From assembly GCA_047967505.1 (NCBI GenBank), contig CM106541.1: a DNA stretch of 64,000 nucleotides; one strand, given 5' to 3'. Below the pieces are notes generated by a model that was not told where the DNA came from, searched no databases, and was given only the letters and a program-made list of their open reading frames with translations. The stretch is from Dipteris shenzhenensis. Lineage: Eukaryota; Polypodiophyta; Polypodiopsida; Gleicheniales. Both the position numbers and the translations under genes were made by a program. Position 1 is the first letter of the stretch. Each line of letters opens with the position of its first letter. This document shows positions 21,201-33,219 of this stretch, piece by piece.

Positions 21201-22463
21201 CAAGCCCTGCTCAACCATTTGACCAATAGAAACTAGGTTCTTGGTGATGTTCGTGACATGAAATACATCAGACAGGTATTTCTTTTTCCCATCCTGCATA
21301 GACAAAGGAATTTTACCAATCTGCACAATAGGATGTGCAGTATCATCACCAGTCTCCACAAATCGCGGTCTTTCCATTTTTCTTGCATCCTGCATCCATT
21401 TTGCATGACCTGTCATGTGGTTTGACGCACCTGAGTCAACATACCACACATCATTGCTTTCTTCTACACTTGTCACAGAATTGATCATGTGTTGCACCAT
21501 AAATAGATGCTCATTTCTGTCATCACCTTGTCTACTAGAAGATGCATAATTCCCTTGCTGCAATTTTCCATTCATGATGTCATTCTACTTTTTGTAGCAG
21601 TCTTTAGCCATATGACCCATTTTACCACAATAGTAGCATTCAACATTGTTGTTTGCATTTTGACCTCTTTGCCATGCACCACGGCCTCTTTGGCTCCCCC
21701 TGCCTCTAGAGTTACCACGTCCTCCTCCATAGGACTGGTTTTCTTGAGTTTGCTGCATATTCTGATTTCTACCATGACCTCCAAATCGGCCTCCTCTACC
21801 TCTGCCTCTACCTCTTCTAGCATTTGAGTAGAAGACAGTTTCTTTTGAAGTTCCTCCTGAAGAAGATGCACCACCATTTCTCTGCTCTTCAGAAATTAGA
21901 AGAGCAAACAACTCCTCAAAATCAGGAAATTTTTTGCGGACGGCAATGGATGTCCGGAACTGTGCATAATCCTTTCCTAGACCATTCAAGGTCACAGAAA
22001 CTAAATCATCATCTTCCACTGGCGACCCAATGGATGCAAGTGCATCTGCAATTTTCTTCACCTTCATGTGGTAGTCATTGATGCTCATATTTTCTCTTTG
22101 CACATTGTGCAACTCCTGCTTGAGCTGCATTTTCCTGGCTTGCATATTTGTGCTGTACATTTTTGCCAAAGTATCCCATGCCTCCTTTGGCATACTTGCA
22201 TCCTGAATATGCACAATCATAGAATCCGAAATATTGATAGACAGCCAATACATAACTTTTCTAGCTCTCTCATGCCATCCTTTAAATGCCTGCATTTCCT
22301 ATTGATTGGGAACATTAGGAAGAACTGGTTCTTCTTCATTTCCTGTAATGAACTCCCAATAGCCTTTTCCCATAAGGAAATTCGTCATTCTAAACTTCCA
22401 TGCTTAGAAGTTGTTCTTGTCAATCTTTTCAGTGACAATCTATGAAAGAGAATCAAACGCCAT
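18204..22463 (-). pseudogene. Copia B gag-pol polyprotein, right copy
   Basis: The start is the ATG at 22463. One continuous frame of about 1,420 codons runs to 18204 without a frameshift, broken only by point stops. Gag has a UBN2-like part (about 22400-21900), an RGG-rich tail and a zinc knuckle CYYCGKMGHMAKDC (about 21600). Protease is DSGASNHMTGH with the catalytic Asp near 21437. Integrase has HSDVW (Asp near 20831), RSDGGGEY (Asp near 20645) and LAERKNR (Glu near 20537), with intact D-D-35-E spacing. RT has VKNAFLHG, YGLKQAPRAW and YVDD (19103-19092). RNase H has STEAEYKGV and YCDNMSS. In-frame stops are at 22442, 22406, 22301, 21587, 20996, 20111, 19694, 18947, 18872 and 18665 (first base, descending). 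An in-frame 69-base stretch present in the left copy is missing near 18310. Confidence 0.95.
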
Positions 22464-22980
22464 TACAGAACACTGCAAAATATTCTATCACTACAAAAAA
22501 CACAGCTTCTGCCTCACACGGGCAAATCTGCAAAACTGACGAAAGTGGTATTTGACCACACTGTCACTTCCTAGCGATGATTTTGCATCAACAGGCAACA
22601 AGGATGATTATGTAACTCCCAATATTTTGCACACAGGCATACGATGCAATTTCTACGGCAACTTTTCACCAACCTGCAGAGCAGTGGTCGCACAGCAAAA
22701 ATAGGGCCTTTTTCTGAGTGCCTGCGAAGAACTTCCACCTTCAAAACGGGCCCCAAAATGGCCTCGAATCAGAAAAATAAAGTCACTTTTCCCATAGCAT
22801 ATACTGCCCTCTTGCCACACCGTGAAGGGTGTCTCAATCTGAGACAGTGCACTCTTGCACTTCTGGCTGTGCTACCTGCAGAGATTTGCTCCCAAACTCG
22901 AAAAAGGAAAGCAACACTGGTCCTCTTACCAAGACACCGCGAACTTGGTTTGCTTTCTTGAGCTCCTTACCATGAACTAG
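22464..22980 (-). other. Copia B 5' untranslated leader
   Basis: About 520 bp between the gag start and the primer-binding site. No motif-bearing open frame was seen; it is presumably leader and packaging sequence. Confidence 0.6.
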
Positions 22981-22992
22981 GCTCTAATACCA
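22981..22992 (-). other. Copia B primer-binding site
   Basis: The plus strand gctctaatacca is the complement of TGGTATTAGAGC, one transition away from the usual initiator-tRNA-Met site TGGTATCAGAGC. It touches the 5' LTR with no spacer, which fixes the element's orientation. Confidence 0.9.
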
Positions 22993-23344
22993 TGTGAAGA
23001 TAGTGGGAGAGAGGGAAGGAGTCTCACTTGCGGCTTTCTCACATACACAATGGGGGAATACACACAAAGGTGAAGGCTGAAAATAGTTTTCCTCTTCTTA
23101 GTTGTGACAGCCAAAAGAACTCTAGTACAAAGAAATAGAAGAACCCTATATGTGGGTCTCAAACCAAACTCAGCTAACTAAGGTGGCATACTAACTGAGC
23201 CACAAACTAGAGTACATAAGGATAGCTATCATCCAGCTATTATTCATGGGCGGTGTACCAACCACATCTACAGCTAACAAGTCGGTGACATAAATGCACA
23301 ACGGTCACCCTGGCATATCACGAGTGGAGCTCGATATCTCAACA
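22993..23344 (-). repeat. Copia B 5' LTR
   Basis: 352 bp, TG...CA, identical in length to 7014-7365. The outer flank TCTCT (23345-23349) matches 7009-7013. In the element's direction it would carry the promoter and transcription start. Confidence 0.95.
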
Positions 23345-24312
23345 TCTCTTTCATAGTGTCCAAAATTGTGACAGTAGTTGCGCTGAATGTTTGACACATT
23401 AGTGGATGCATTTTCTGATCCTTGGAATCTTCCTCGATTGGAATGATTTCCTCTTTGCTAATTCTGATGTTGCTGAGGATGATGCTGATGCTGATGTTGA
23501 TGCTGACTTTGATTTTGTTGCTCATGATGACCACTTTTCTTATATGATCTACCTTTGCCTTTGCCTCTGCTTTTGTTTGAAGCTGTGAATGCCTGATCAT
23601 TAGAATGACCTTTACATGCTTGAATTGCCTGAGTCCTGAGTTCTTCACCAAGTAGAACTAACTAAAGTTCTTCCAATGTCAAAATTTGCCGTTGGATGGC
23701 AATACTTTGGACTAGATTCTCGTATCCCTGTCCTAATCCATTTAGGATTACTTGAACCATTTTTGCGAGGTTCATAGTCTCTCCTGCTGCTGCAAGTTGA
23801 TTGTTGTAGTCTTTTATGCAGAGTACATAAGCATGACCGGTTTCACTGCTATTGCAAAAACTCTAGTTGATCTGGTTTCTCAGGGTGAGAATCCTGGATG
23901 TGTTCTTGGACTCGTAGAGAGCTGCGAACATATCCCATGCTTCTTTTAATGTCTTGACTGCATTGAGCTGTCCTAGCATGACATCTTGCACATTCTGCTT
24001 GATCAGGTGATATGCATACTTGTCTTTCTTATCCCACTCTACTTGAGCTCAGGCAATGGCAGGATCTGCTACTGGTGCGAAAATTGTTTGTGTAGCTGTA
24101 GATGCCATTGTAGATCCCATTGCTGGTGCTGTGACAATAGATGGAGTAGAGCTACTGGTGGCTGGATTGTCCAATGGTCTAGGTGTAGACCCATTGACAT
24201 ACTCCCATTTGTCTTGAAGTACAAAAATGGTCTCCATTTGGTGTTTCCATGTACCATAATTGGAGTTGTCTAACTTAGCAGATGCCTCCAGATTGAGGTT
24301 GCTAGTCGACAT
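23345..24312 (-). pseudogene. Copia A gag
   Basis: The ATG at 24312 opens MSTSNLNLEASAKLDNSNYG-type copia Gag sequence with a GTWKHQMETIF helix. A UBN2-like region follows (HLIKQNVQDVMLGQLNAVK, AWDMFAALYE; about 24060-23900), then NGLGQGYENLVQSIAIQ, a His/Gln-rich stretch (about 23500) and a zinc knuckle NYCHNFGHYER. The knuckle is cut at 23345 by element B; its remainder (CRKKQYDQ) is at 7000. Stops at about 24054 and 23665 are at positions where Arg or Gln codons would be expected. Gag would form the particle shell. Confidence 0.9.
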
Positions 24313-24393
24313 GGTGCAAGAAATGTACTCAAAAGTGTCGTGAAGATCTCTGTATGAATCAACTACAAATACACTGACTATGCCAAGTGAAAT

Positions 24394-24403
24394 CTCTGTA
24401 CCA
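24394..24403 (-). other. Possible degenerate primer-binding site of copia A
   Basis: The plus strand ctctgtacca is the complement of TGGTACAGAG, a one-base-deleted form of the TGGTATCAGAG site, about 80 bp upstream of gag. A TGAAGATAG sequence starting at 24408 could open the 5' LTR, but it does not match the left LTR. Confidence 0.35.
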
Positions 24404-24407
24404 TCAG

Positions 24408-26219
24408 TGAAGATAGAACTGCAATATATAAAATCTGATCTGTATTACAAGGCTTGTGGCAATGATGCCAGGAATAGCCAAGAGGCTTTACAAGGCTGAA
24501 ATGATGTGAACGATGCCGTGAGATAGCCGAATAGGCTTTACAATGGTGGCATGTGTGTGAAATCAAGTGCTATCTGCCCATTGAAACAATCTGCAATGCC
24601 TCTATACTCTCTGAAGTCTACTCACTGAATTGATGAACATAAGGTTTTAGGTAATGTAATGATGTGAAACCATATGTGAGCATATGGGCTGACTCCGAGT
24701 AGGTACTAGTCGGGAATTTCGGGCATGGCTTCGATTGGCAACTTGGGGAAATTCAAAGTGTCCCCTCTATGGTGATCTAGTCTACTCTGATCTAGAACTA
24801 TACCAACCGTCAATCGATGAAAGAACAGCAAATAATTCCTTTCCTTTTGTTCTTTTTAATTGCTGGGTCAGATGCATCGATGTAGAGGCAAATGTGCATG
24901 AAGGAAGGGGGGGTTCCATTTTCCGAGCAAAAACCCCCGAGCGACGAGCGAACAAAAGGTAGGAGGGGTCAAAATATATAGGCTCAAGTTAGTTTTGGGG
25001 AGCAAAAAAATCCAAATTATTTCAAGGAATATGTAAGTAAATATGAAATACTAATAAATAGATATATATATAAATATACCTTTATATAATATACATATAT
25101 AATAAGTGGTGACTTATTTTATCACTTTCAAAAATCCTTTCTTTTCCTTTCACCATTGGTTGGATCATGAAATTTTGAGCAAATATCCTCTTTACAGTTC
25201 CTCAGGACGACCTAAGAAAATAATATAATACTTTTTGAATAGACCCTCTAAGTGTATTTTTCTAGAGGAATATGGTTTGAAGAGCTTGCCCCAACCCTAT
25301 TCCCCCGGCGGAATACCCTTGGAGAGCCTATGCAGAAGGGGTCATAACTTTTGCTCCTTATCTCAGATTGAGGAGCTATAAAAAGGAAAAATGTTCAAAA
25401 TTTCATGATTCATGCAAAAGTAGGCTTAAAATTATTTTTTTAAATAGTTATAAAAGAGAAAAAGTGAAAATTTCAAGATGTATATGAGAGTTACAACTTC
25501 TCCCTAATTCATATTATGGTAGGAAGGAGTTCAGTAGAGACCACATTTCCTTAAAAGTACTTAGGTTTGGAGAATTGGGAATATTTTGAAAATCCATTCC
25601 TTGCCTTCCCATATTTGATAATGTACTAGAGATTAATTTATGATCGATTATAATGGCCTCAAGTATGAGGTTTCCAATATCTTTTTCCTACTCATCCAAG
25701 GAATATGGTATACATTGTTATATGAGAGCTTCAAATATGGGATTGCTAAAGATTAGGGAAACTCTTTTAAATTGATTTAATTACCATAATCCTCAAAAGA
25801 GAGTATGGTAGGGAGGTTTATAGGAGTTTCTAAAGTGTTCACTATCTATTCATATATAGATGATGTTCTCTAAAAGGAGGGTTATAATGAAAAATAAGTA
25901 AGTATATGCTTCCATAAATGAGAAATTAAGAAAGAATTGTATATTCCTTTGAGAAATATACAAGCATGGTTGGTGTCAAAAATTATCGCTCGGACTTTTT
26001 TGCTCGTAGGTTTTTGCTTAGAAAGTGTGCACATCTAGGAAGGAAGTGGTTTTGTCGGCGAGGCTCAAATGTGAGTGTAACTTGCACTGAAATGTGCCCG
26101 TGATGTGACGAGCGCATAGACACAAAAAAACGAGCGACTTTCCTTTTTGGAGCACCCTCAAATTCTTCTTGGATCAAGAGATACGACTTGATCTAAGTGG
26201 AGGGACAAAAGGAGTGCAA
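24408..26219. other. No recognised gene; AT-rich
   Basis: Intergenic-looking sequence. A weak inverted similarity links 24922-24946 (ccgagcaaaaacccccgagc) with 25985-26025 (gctcgtaggtttttgctta), which may mark the ends of a decayed non-autonomous element of about 1.1 kb. No coding signal is convincing. Confidence 0.4.
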
Positions 26220-26560
26220 ATGTGCTCAATGATGATGTGTCACTGTGAGTCACATGCAGTGATGATGTGGCACTATGCCTAGCAAGAGGTGCGCCAATGA
26301 AGCCTGTGCTGAGGTGGCAGAAGTGGTCACATGAAGTGACTATGGAGCACTGTGAGTGCCTGTAGAGGTCAGTGCTGAGGTGGCACTGCTAATGATGTCA
26401 ATAGATGATGTGGCAATGCTGACGTGATAGGATGACGTGTCTATGCTGTTGTGGCACAGGTGACATGGATGATGACATGGCCTGGTGAGCTAACAGGGGT
26501 GATGTGGCTGATGATGTGGCCAACTGAGCTGGCAAGGGTGATGTGGCAGATAAGATGACA
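26220..26560. repeat. Degenerate GATGTGGCA / TGAGGTGGCA repeats
   Basis: Variants of GATGTGGCA, GACATGG and GAGGTGGCA recur every 15-35 bp. This is the complement of the motif set at 9380-9700, suggesting a dispersed minisatellite-like family. Confidence 0.65.
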
Positions 26561-28005
26561 CGTGGCACTTGGAGATAAGGGTGCCACGTGGCTAAAGCCC
26601 TATGGTGTGGTTAAACCTTACCTCAGTTGGCTTGACCAACCTTATCCAACCCTTTTGAGGTGAGGTTGTGGTGAGGATGAGGAAGCTACCACGTGTCGCT
26701 CATGGGCAGCTGGAATCTTGTAGATTCCAATGGAATCTAAGAAGATTCTATCTCCTTCTTTGTTGGAGCTCGTCTGCAACGAGGTGTTGATGGTGCTCAT
26801 TGATCAGCTCATTGATGAGCTCGTTGATGGAGCAAGAGTTGATTGGCTGGAGTCACGTGTGGCGTGAGCTAGAGCTCCACCGGCTAGAGCTCTGTTGAGA
26901 ACTATTGATGGACTGTAGATATACAGCGGGCTTGTTGGCAGCTCATTGGCACAAAGATGGTTGAGCGTCAGGCCGTGAGCATTTGTTGCGCTTAAGGAAG
27001 GTGCCTAACCTTGTTGTTTTTGGAGTCGACTGCGGGCATTCGTTGGAGGCTCGTAGGAGGCTTGGAGCTATTCGTTGAACCTGCTTGCTATGCCCGGAGC
27101 TGCTGCTAGTAGTCAAGGGAGCTTGGCATGTAACGTCATAGGTTGCTATTGGTGCTTCAGCTCGTTGGCTGAGCGACTAGATTGTCGTGCAGGGAGCTTG
27201 AAGGCATAGCGATGGAGGCGGCTTGGCACTATGGGGAGCCACTTTGTGAAGCGGGCTAGCAGAGAGCTCATTGGATCTTGTTGATGGCCGTGGAGTTTGG
27301 AGGCAGAAAAGCTCGTTGAAGAGGCCTACTATTGTTGCTTGGACATCTTGTAGTATTGCCTTGAGGCCACTTGTTGAAGGCGCTGCGAGACTACTTCCTA
27401 CTAGTTGTTGGCTTCAGTTAGGAGCAGAGTGCTACTTTCAAAGGAGGTTATTCGAATGCTCTCAAAGGAGTCTCATACTCCCCCTATATCTAGAGATTAT
27501 TTCTCACAAGCACAATGGATGGACAATCTCTCTCTCTCACACAATGGAAGTCCTCACAAAGAATGGTAATTTAGAAGAAATGGATGGGCAGAAAGGCCCC
27601 TTGGTATGTGTGCTGGGGACTGGATCCCATATACAAATATGTGAAGAAAAATACATTGGATGTAGAGAATTGATGAGACCCTCACAACAATACCCTCTTG
27701 GGACTTTTTGGTGGCTTTGGAGGCATGCATGAATATGAATCGGGGATTGGAACCCCTGCACCCAGTGCACCCCGTGGTGGTGATACATGGTTGTTCATCC
27801 AAGTTTTCCAACATTTATCGATAGTTTTATCAATAGGCCCCCCAAATGAGTTTTATTCAATAATTAATTGAAGTTGGGGGTTCACGAGATGAATAAAACT
27901 AAGGTATTGAGCTCTTTCTCGAACCCCCTTTCTGCATCTATATATCCTTCTCCGCAAGGGCCTTCTCAGCTTGCTGCCTTCTCTCTCATCTCCTCTCCTT
28001 GTTGC
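26561..28005. other. No recognised gene
   Basis: Sequence with local repetition of gctcattg/gctcgttg phrases (26760-27280). An open frame of 153 codons at 27271-27732 has no recognisable motif, and I do not support it as a gene. Confidence 0.4.
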
Positions 28006-28027
28006 CCGTCCCCCCCCCCTTCTCTCT

Positions 28028-28089
<62 letters not shown>
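28006..28089. repeat. (CT)n-rich microsatellite
   Basis: A pyrimidine tract dominated by CT dinucleotides with a few interruptions. Overlapping Ser/Leu open frames are artefacts. Confidence 0.95.
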
Positions 28090-28091
<2 letters not shown>

Positions 28092-30062
28092 TTCGACTCT
28101 ACGACAGCTCCCAGCCCTCCTGTCTTAGCCGGATGCTTCTCTCGCCCACCTCCTCCTCACCAACCTCCTCTTTCTCTCAACCTGCTAAGCTAATTAATTG
28201 CCCACATCCATAGGTTAATGAAATATCAAAACAATGCAAATAATTAACGAAGAGAGGGTGAGCGATGGAGAGGGACAGAGTGAGAAAGGCGCACAGTGGA
28301 GGGCACAAGAATTTTGCTCACAATATTAGGATTGATGTCCGATTGATTGGAGTTCAAAAGCATGTATGGTGAGGGAGAATAGGGAGAGCGAACTGAGAAG
28401 ATCCATTAGAGAACAGAGGTATATAAGGTATTTTAAACCCAATATTGTGGCATAGTCTTGCTCCAACCTATTTTTGATGTTTGTTTCAACATTTATATTG
28501 ACATTTATGTTGGCATGAATATTGACGGTTATTTTGCCACATCAATTTCAAAAAATACTTTAACATTTTGTATTTTATAAGTAAGAAGCATCAAAATTGA
28601 CGATGTTTTGTAGTAGTGGTATTATGCTTCCTACACATAGTAACCATAGCAATCTGTCCAAGGTACTAAACTTGAAGACCAAAGCGGGTTTACTTTTCAT
28701 CACGAACAATGCCAAAGCTCTCAGAAAAATCCCTGGATGATCAAAGAGGACGATCACTGCTTTCATGGAGTACTCTTTTTGTGGATCATTCGTAGTCAAG
28801 TTGTTGGCTCAAAGAGACCCATGGTGGGAAAATATTACACACGTGTTTGACTAGCACCTTGTGCACTTCATTTTCACGTGAGTTTGAACCTCTGGTAGTT
28901 TAACTGCCAAGGCTGCGTGCTCCAGTGGCACGTTCCGATCGCTAGCCTTGCCTTGGGAGCGTTGCCCTTGATCGATTTATCCCGTCCATGCCGATAAATC
29001 TTATTGACGGTACAAAGTTTCTGTACTCTGGTGGGCGGCGACATATAAATTAAAACGATACCGCCATTCTTGTTCAACTTTTTACCAATCCTCTTTCTTG
29101 TATACGGTTATAGCCGCTTACCTTGCCGTAGAAGTTTCGACGTTCCTGCAATAAACTTATTTGTGCACTGCTTGCCGCCTCTTACTTGACACCCGGTATA
29201 AAGGACGCATCTCTTGGTCGATCCTCTTTTTTAAATAACTATAGAGGTTAATGTTAACGAGATAAGTACGCCCCAAGGCGTGAACCCACGAGTATGGAGT
29301 CTGGACTGTTTAAATTATAGGCAATTACATTATCTTTTTTCCTGTTCTTTGTACGGCGAAGATCTTGCCTGTTCACAAATCTGTTTTGGTAATCCAGGGT
29401 AAAGTTCTATTTTAAAGAAGGAACAGGATAATTTTACATTTTGTTAAGCTCTCTCAATGGGTGATCCATTGCACGTTTCTCTGAGGGATGGGTCCTAAAT
29501 ATCAAGTTGCGCTCCTACTTAGCAACCCGAGGACCATTGCATTTTGGAGGAAAGATGAGCTATTGAAATGTAGATGTCTGTTCCTGTTCTTTTTATGGCT
29601 AAGACTGCTAAAAAGCTATGGTGGTGGTATCTCAGGCCACTCGTGAGATTCTTTGCCAAAGGACAGTCACAGGATAATACCAGGCTCTCTGGTGTTCTTT
29701 CTCACTCGCAGATGTATTGATGCATCAGTTATTGAGAAACCTACTCGATATAGTTAGTATGGACAACATCTGCATTTGTATAAGGTTACATAGTACATTC
29801 TGATTGGTTTAATTTAGAGCATAGGCATATCGATAGTCACATGTTCTTCATTGTCCCTCAGCAATTCAGGGTAGCTCCAGTACTCTGAGCATCAAGCGAG
29901 CCTGCTATTTTGTATAGGGAATGGGGCTTTGCAAGTTAGACTATGCAAGCTTTGCAAGTATAGCGAGCCTTCTATATTTTCATTTGCACAATCTGATACT
30001 CGGAATTTTTATCATGACAATGTCTTAAAAAGTACTTTCAAGGTGCTGTTTCCCTTCCCTGT
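28090..30062. other. No recognised gene
   Basis: No domain-bearing open frame. The part from about 28870 to 29470 is somewhat less AT-rich and more complex than its surroundings and could hold old unique sequence, but nothing identifies it. Confidence 0.4.
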
Positions 30063-30874
30063 GTTTTTTTTTCACGAAAGAGTAATGTATTCCATTCAAA
30101 ACGATGCAGTACCGAAATACAAACAGTACAGCAGAGGTGGGAAAGTGCTCTCCATCCCAAGCCTCCATAGAAAAACCTGCACATGAGGTGGGAGACGAAG
30201 TCAATCCCAAACCCTCGCTACAGTTCAACAAAAAACCCAAGAAAAGCCCTGATCAGACCTGCATAGAGCGAACCTGATTTCCCCTCCAGCGAGATGCACC
30301 TAAGGAGCCAAGATCCCCCCCCCCCGCCCCTGCCCCCCTTTCCTCCAGCATGAAGAACACCCACCAAACTGTGAGGGGACAAACTAGTGAAAGCTCGAAC
30401 CATTGAGGGAGCCACATGTGAGATGAAAGATGGAATCTCAACGGAGAAAACTATGAAGAGAAACCTCGAACCGCTTGGATGGAGAAAAGGGAAGCTGAAA
30501 ACTAATCCTTGACATGCACCAAGCACTGCAGGCAAACCAGCTCCAATTGAAGCACTCCCCAAAAAACCTTGAACCAATGCATGAACGGGAGTGGGAGGCC
30601 CTCTGTTGTCAGCACCTAGGGGACTGATTGGCAAGAAGAAGAGAGAAGCAGCTTTAAAAACAGCTGAAAGCAGGGCCGAGCGGGGGGGGAGTGGGGGGGC
30701 GGGAGTGGGTGGGGGGAGGGGCAGGAATCTCAGTACCGCCCCAACTTGAAGGGCAAGTGGGTGGCGACTAGGGTGCGAGGCTATGGCGCGATGTGGCGAG
30801 ACATCCTGCATTGGTAGTTTCGCCAATGTTGTCCCTCCAAGCCCCTCAACCAAAGTACCCACTGTTGGAATCAA
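30063..30874 (-). mobile_element. Probable retroposon 3' end (minus strand)
   Basis: The minus strand ends with a gaatacattactctttcgtg phrase and a run of A (complement of ttttttttcacg at 30065-30076). This is the typical 3' end of the LINEs in this window (compare 62497-62520). An open frame of 218 codons precedes it but shows no domain I recognise and is Pro/Gly-rich from a GC-rich tract (30670-30725). It could be a LINE tail or another poly(A) retroposon. Confidence 0.4.
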
Positions 30875-33219
30875 AGGATAGGATGTGAGGAAGGTGAAGA
30901 TATGATTATTTGTTACTTATCTTTAACTTCTAAGCCTTTTGGGTTTCTTCTTCTGCTTGCGGCAGATCAATAGAAACCTTTGACGCTAAAACTAGATTGT
31001 AGCTTTTGCTGCAATGTTTAGCATGCTATATGCAAATAATTGGAGAAAAGTTGATTGGTTTGTTTTGTAGCCACATTTAGGTTAAAGCCAAAGAGTTAGT
31101 AACTTGTGCATATGGATTAAACATGGCAGCCTTCTTTTAACCACCTGCTAGGCATTGCAGTCGAACTTCAACTTGATGAACGATTGGCGTGGTACTTATA
31201 CACTTAATATAACATTGCATATGTGTATGGAGTCAATAATTTTTCGATCTCATTCCTGCCTGTAGACATCCTGGACCGGTTCATACTTCAGTTGGCATAG
31301 GGCCTGCTCAAGTGGAATGCAGGTTGGCCTTAGTCTACTTGTACATAGCCTAAGCCTTATATGGGAGTAAATTTGAGTAAATTCAATATATTTCCTTAGC
31401 TTTGTCATGTATCTAATTTCAAATTTTTTAGGTACAGCTATGCAATTCACTGAATTACATTATTCTGTTGGATGGAAGCTCCCTGAATTTACTGAGAGAC
31501 TTGTGCATCCACCGTATGGAAAAAAGACACATTTTTGAAATACCTTTAAATCATGTAGCCTTTAAGTCAAGAGAGCTCACTGCCAAAGCCCTGGACGAAA
31601 TACTTTGCCTTACATAGCATGGGCTACCTGTAACGACACCCTGGTGTGTTTTGCAGCATTAAATCTTTGGAGGTGGAAATGTGATAGATCCTAATGCCAT
31701 GCCACTAGGGGCAAACAATTGTAGTTTTCGAAAATTTCCATAAACTATTTTATTCCACACCAGGTGATGTGAAACCCTATGCATTACATCCTCCTGGAAA
31801 GAAGAAATATAAGCACTCCATCCAAAACCTTCACAAAACCACAGAACTCTTTTAACGAGGACAAGTGCCATTTTTGTGGCTTGTACTAGACTTTTACATA
31901 TCTTGGAGGTTTTGCAACTGAGCTTGCTGATGTGATGAAACAGTCTCTTTCTGCAATGATAATTAGCCTTTCTGTTAAGTGCTAGCCTTCAGTGCTGCCA
32001 AGTCTATGCTTTGCCTTCAAGTGAGTGATAAGACATTTATCATGTACCTTGTATATAAGCCCTTGTAGAGAAATCTGACAAGTAGATGAATCAAAATATG
32101 CAAAGCTGGACAGTATTTTTATGCAATTCATTGCGATGTGCATATGCATTTGTGTGCCCATGATGTGGGTAGGGGTATCATGGTTTTCAAGATAGCATCT
32201 CCCAGGGACATAGTGTGTTACAAGCTAGCATCTTTCTAAGGAACATCCTGGGTATGCTAGATCATGATGCTTTACCTTCAAATTTCAGTTAGTCTTGTGA
32301 ATGTGAAACACACCCATGACTAATTCGAGCAGTGGTTTTCATGGAAGCAAGAGAATGGTTGGGAGTACTTTAAATAAGATGATGATTACTTCTGAATCCA
32401 AGAGGAGGCCGATTTTCTACAAAAGAAAGATCTGGGCGACCAAGCAGCTGCCTTCCCATAACAAAGGCCCTTATAGAACAAGGGGGTGACATTTTAAGAG
32501 ATAATGGCTCTTTAGATCCCAGGATGCTCTATGGGTGTCTCACAAACATGATCATTAATTATGTTTTTCATGACCTGGGGATGAATATCAAGGGCCTGAC
32601 TGTCACTATATGATAATGCTGCTCTTAAGAGACCATGAGTCTTACAGAATCTGAGAGGGAACAGGCCATTTCTGCTCTATAAAAATATGGATATGAATAA
32701 AATGAATATTGAAGAGGCGTTGTGAGTTACAAACTTCACTAAACATTGCCAATGATTCCTCAAGAAAAATGGCACCAAGGGCTTGAGGGTCAAATGAAGC
32801 TGTAGCTACAGGAAGTTCTTTGGGATTAAACATTTGACCCTACCCCTTAAACATTTAACCCTAATTTGCCTTGGTATCTCTTTAATGTAAGGTCTCCCTC
32901 TTCTGTATTCTTATTCTCGTTTGCAACCTGCCAGGCTGTAGTTGCTCTCTCACATCCCTTGGTGCCTTGACAGATCCCCCTTTCTATTTTGACCCCCTTC
33001 TTTGCTAGTGTGGAGTCTGATGACTGGTCTTTTCGTTATGCCTTGCAGTCTATGTAGTGCAGCTTACATAGTGGGGCTTCATTTTAGTGTGATACATCTT
33101 CTTCTTTTTTTCAGCGATATGTTTCCTCCTGCATTTCGTCTTTCAAATGCTGGTTCCTCACTGCCTCGTAAGCTCTTTGACATGATCAAATAACTGTTGA
33201 TGAGCCTAGCAAACCACTA
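30875..33219. other. No recognised gene
   Basis: Unremarkable non-coding sequence. No repeats, hairpins or motif-bearing open frames were noticed. Confidence 0.4.

Larger units (their letters stand above)
7014..23344 (-). mobile_element. Ty1/copia element B, inserted in A and carrying a DNA-element insertion
   Basis: The boundaries are two 352-bp LTRs (7014-7365 and 22993-23344), both beginning TGTGAAGATAG and ending CTCAACA. They are flanked by the direct repeat TCTCT at 7009-7013 and 23345-23349. The primer-binding site complement abuts the right LTR, and a purine-tract complement (CTCCCCCTCAAG) abuts the left one, so the element runs on the minus strand. Inside, the RNase H/RT end is present twice (7366-8459 and 18205-19210), on either side of a 9.7-kb inverted-repeat segment. 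The matching outer target duplication says the two LTRs came in as one insertion. How the inner duplication arose is not settled. Confidence 0.9.

Noticed and set aside
18204-22463. Recoded or read-through TAG codons in a living polyprotein
   Set aside because: Ten stops spread through all domains, plus a TAA and a TGA; loss of an in-frame stretch and of the 3' LTR side point to decay. RNA could still be checked.
24922-26025. Ends of a 1.1-kb inverted-repeat element
   Set aside because: Only about 19 of 24 bases match and no target duplication was seen; kept only as a note in the feature list.
27271-27732. 153-codon plus-strand open frame
   Set aside because: No motif, no splice or neighbour support; length is possible by chance in this base composition.
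30218-30874. 218-codon minus-strand open frame as a host gene
   Set aside because: Composition follows a GC-rich tract, no domain is recognisable, and it ends in a retroposon-like A tail.
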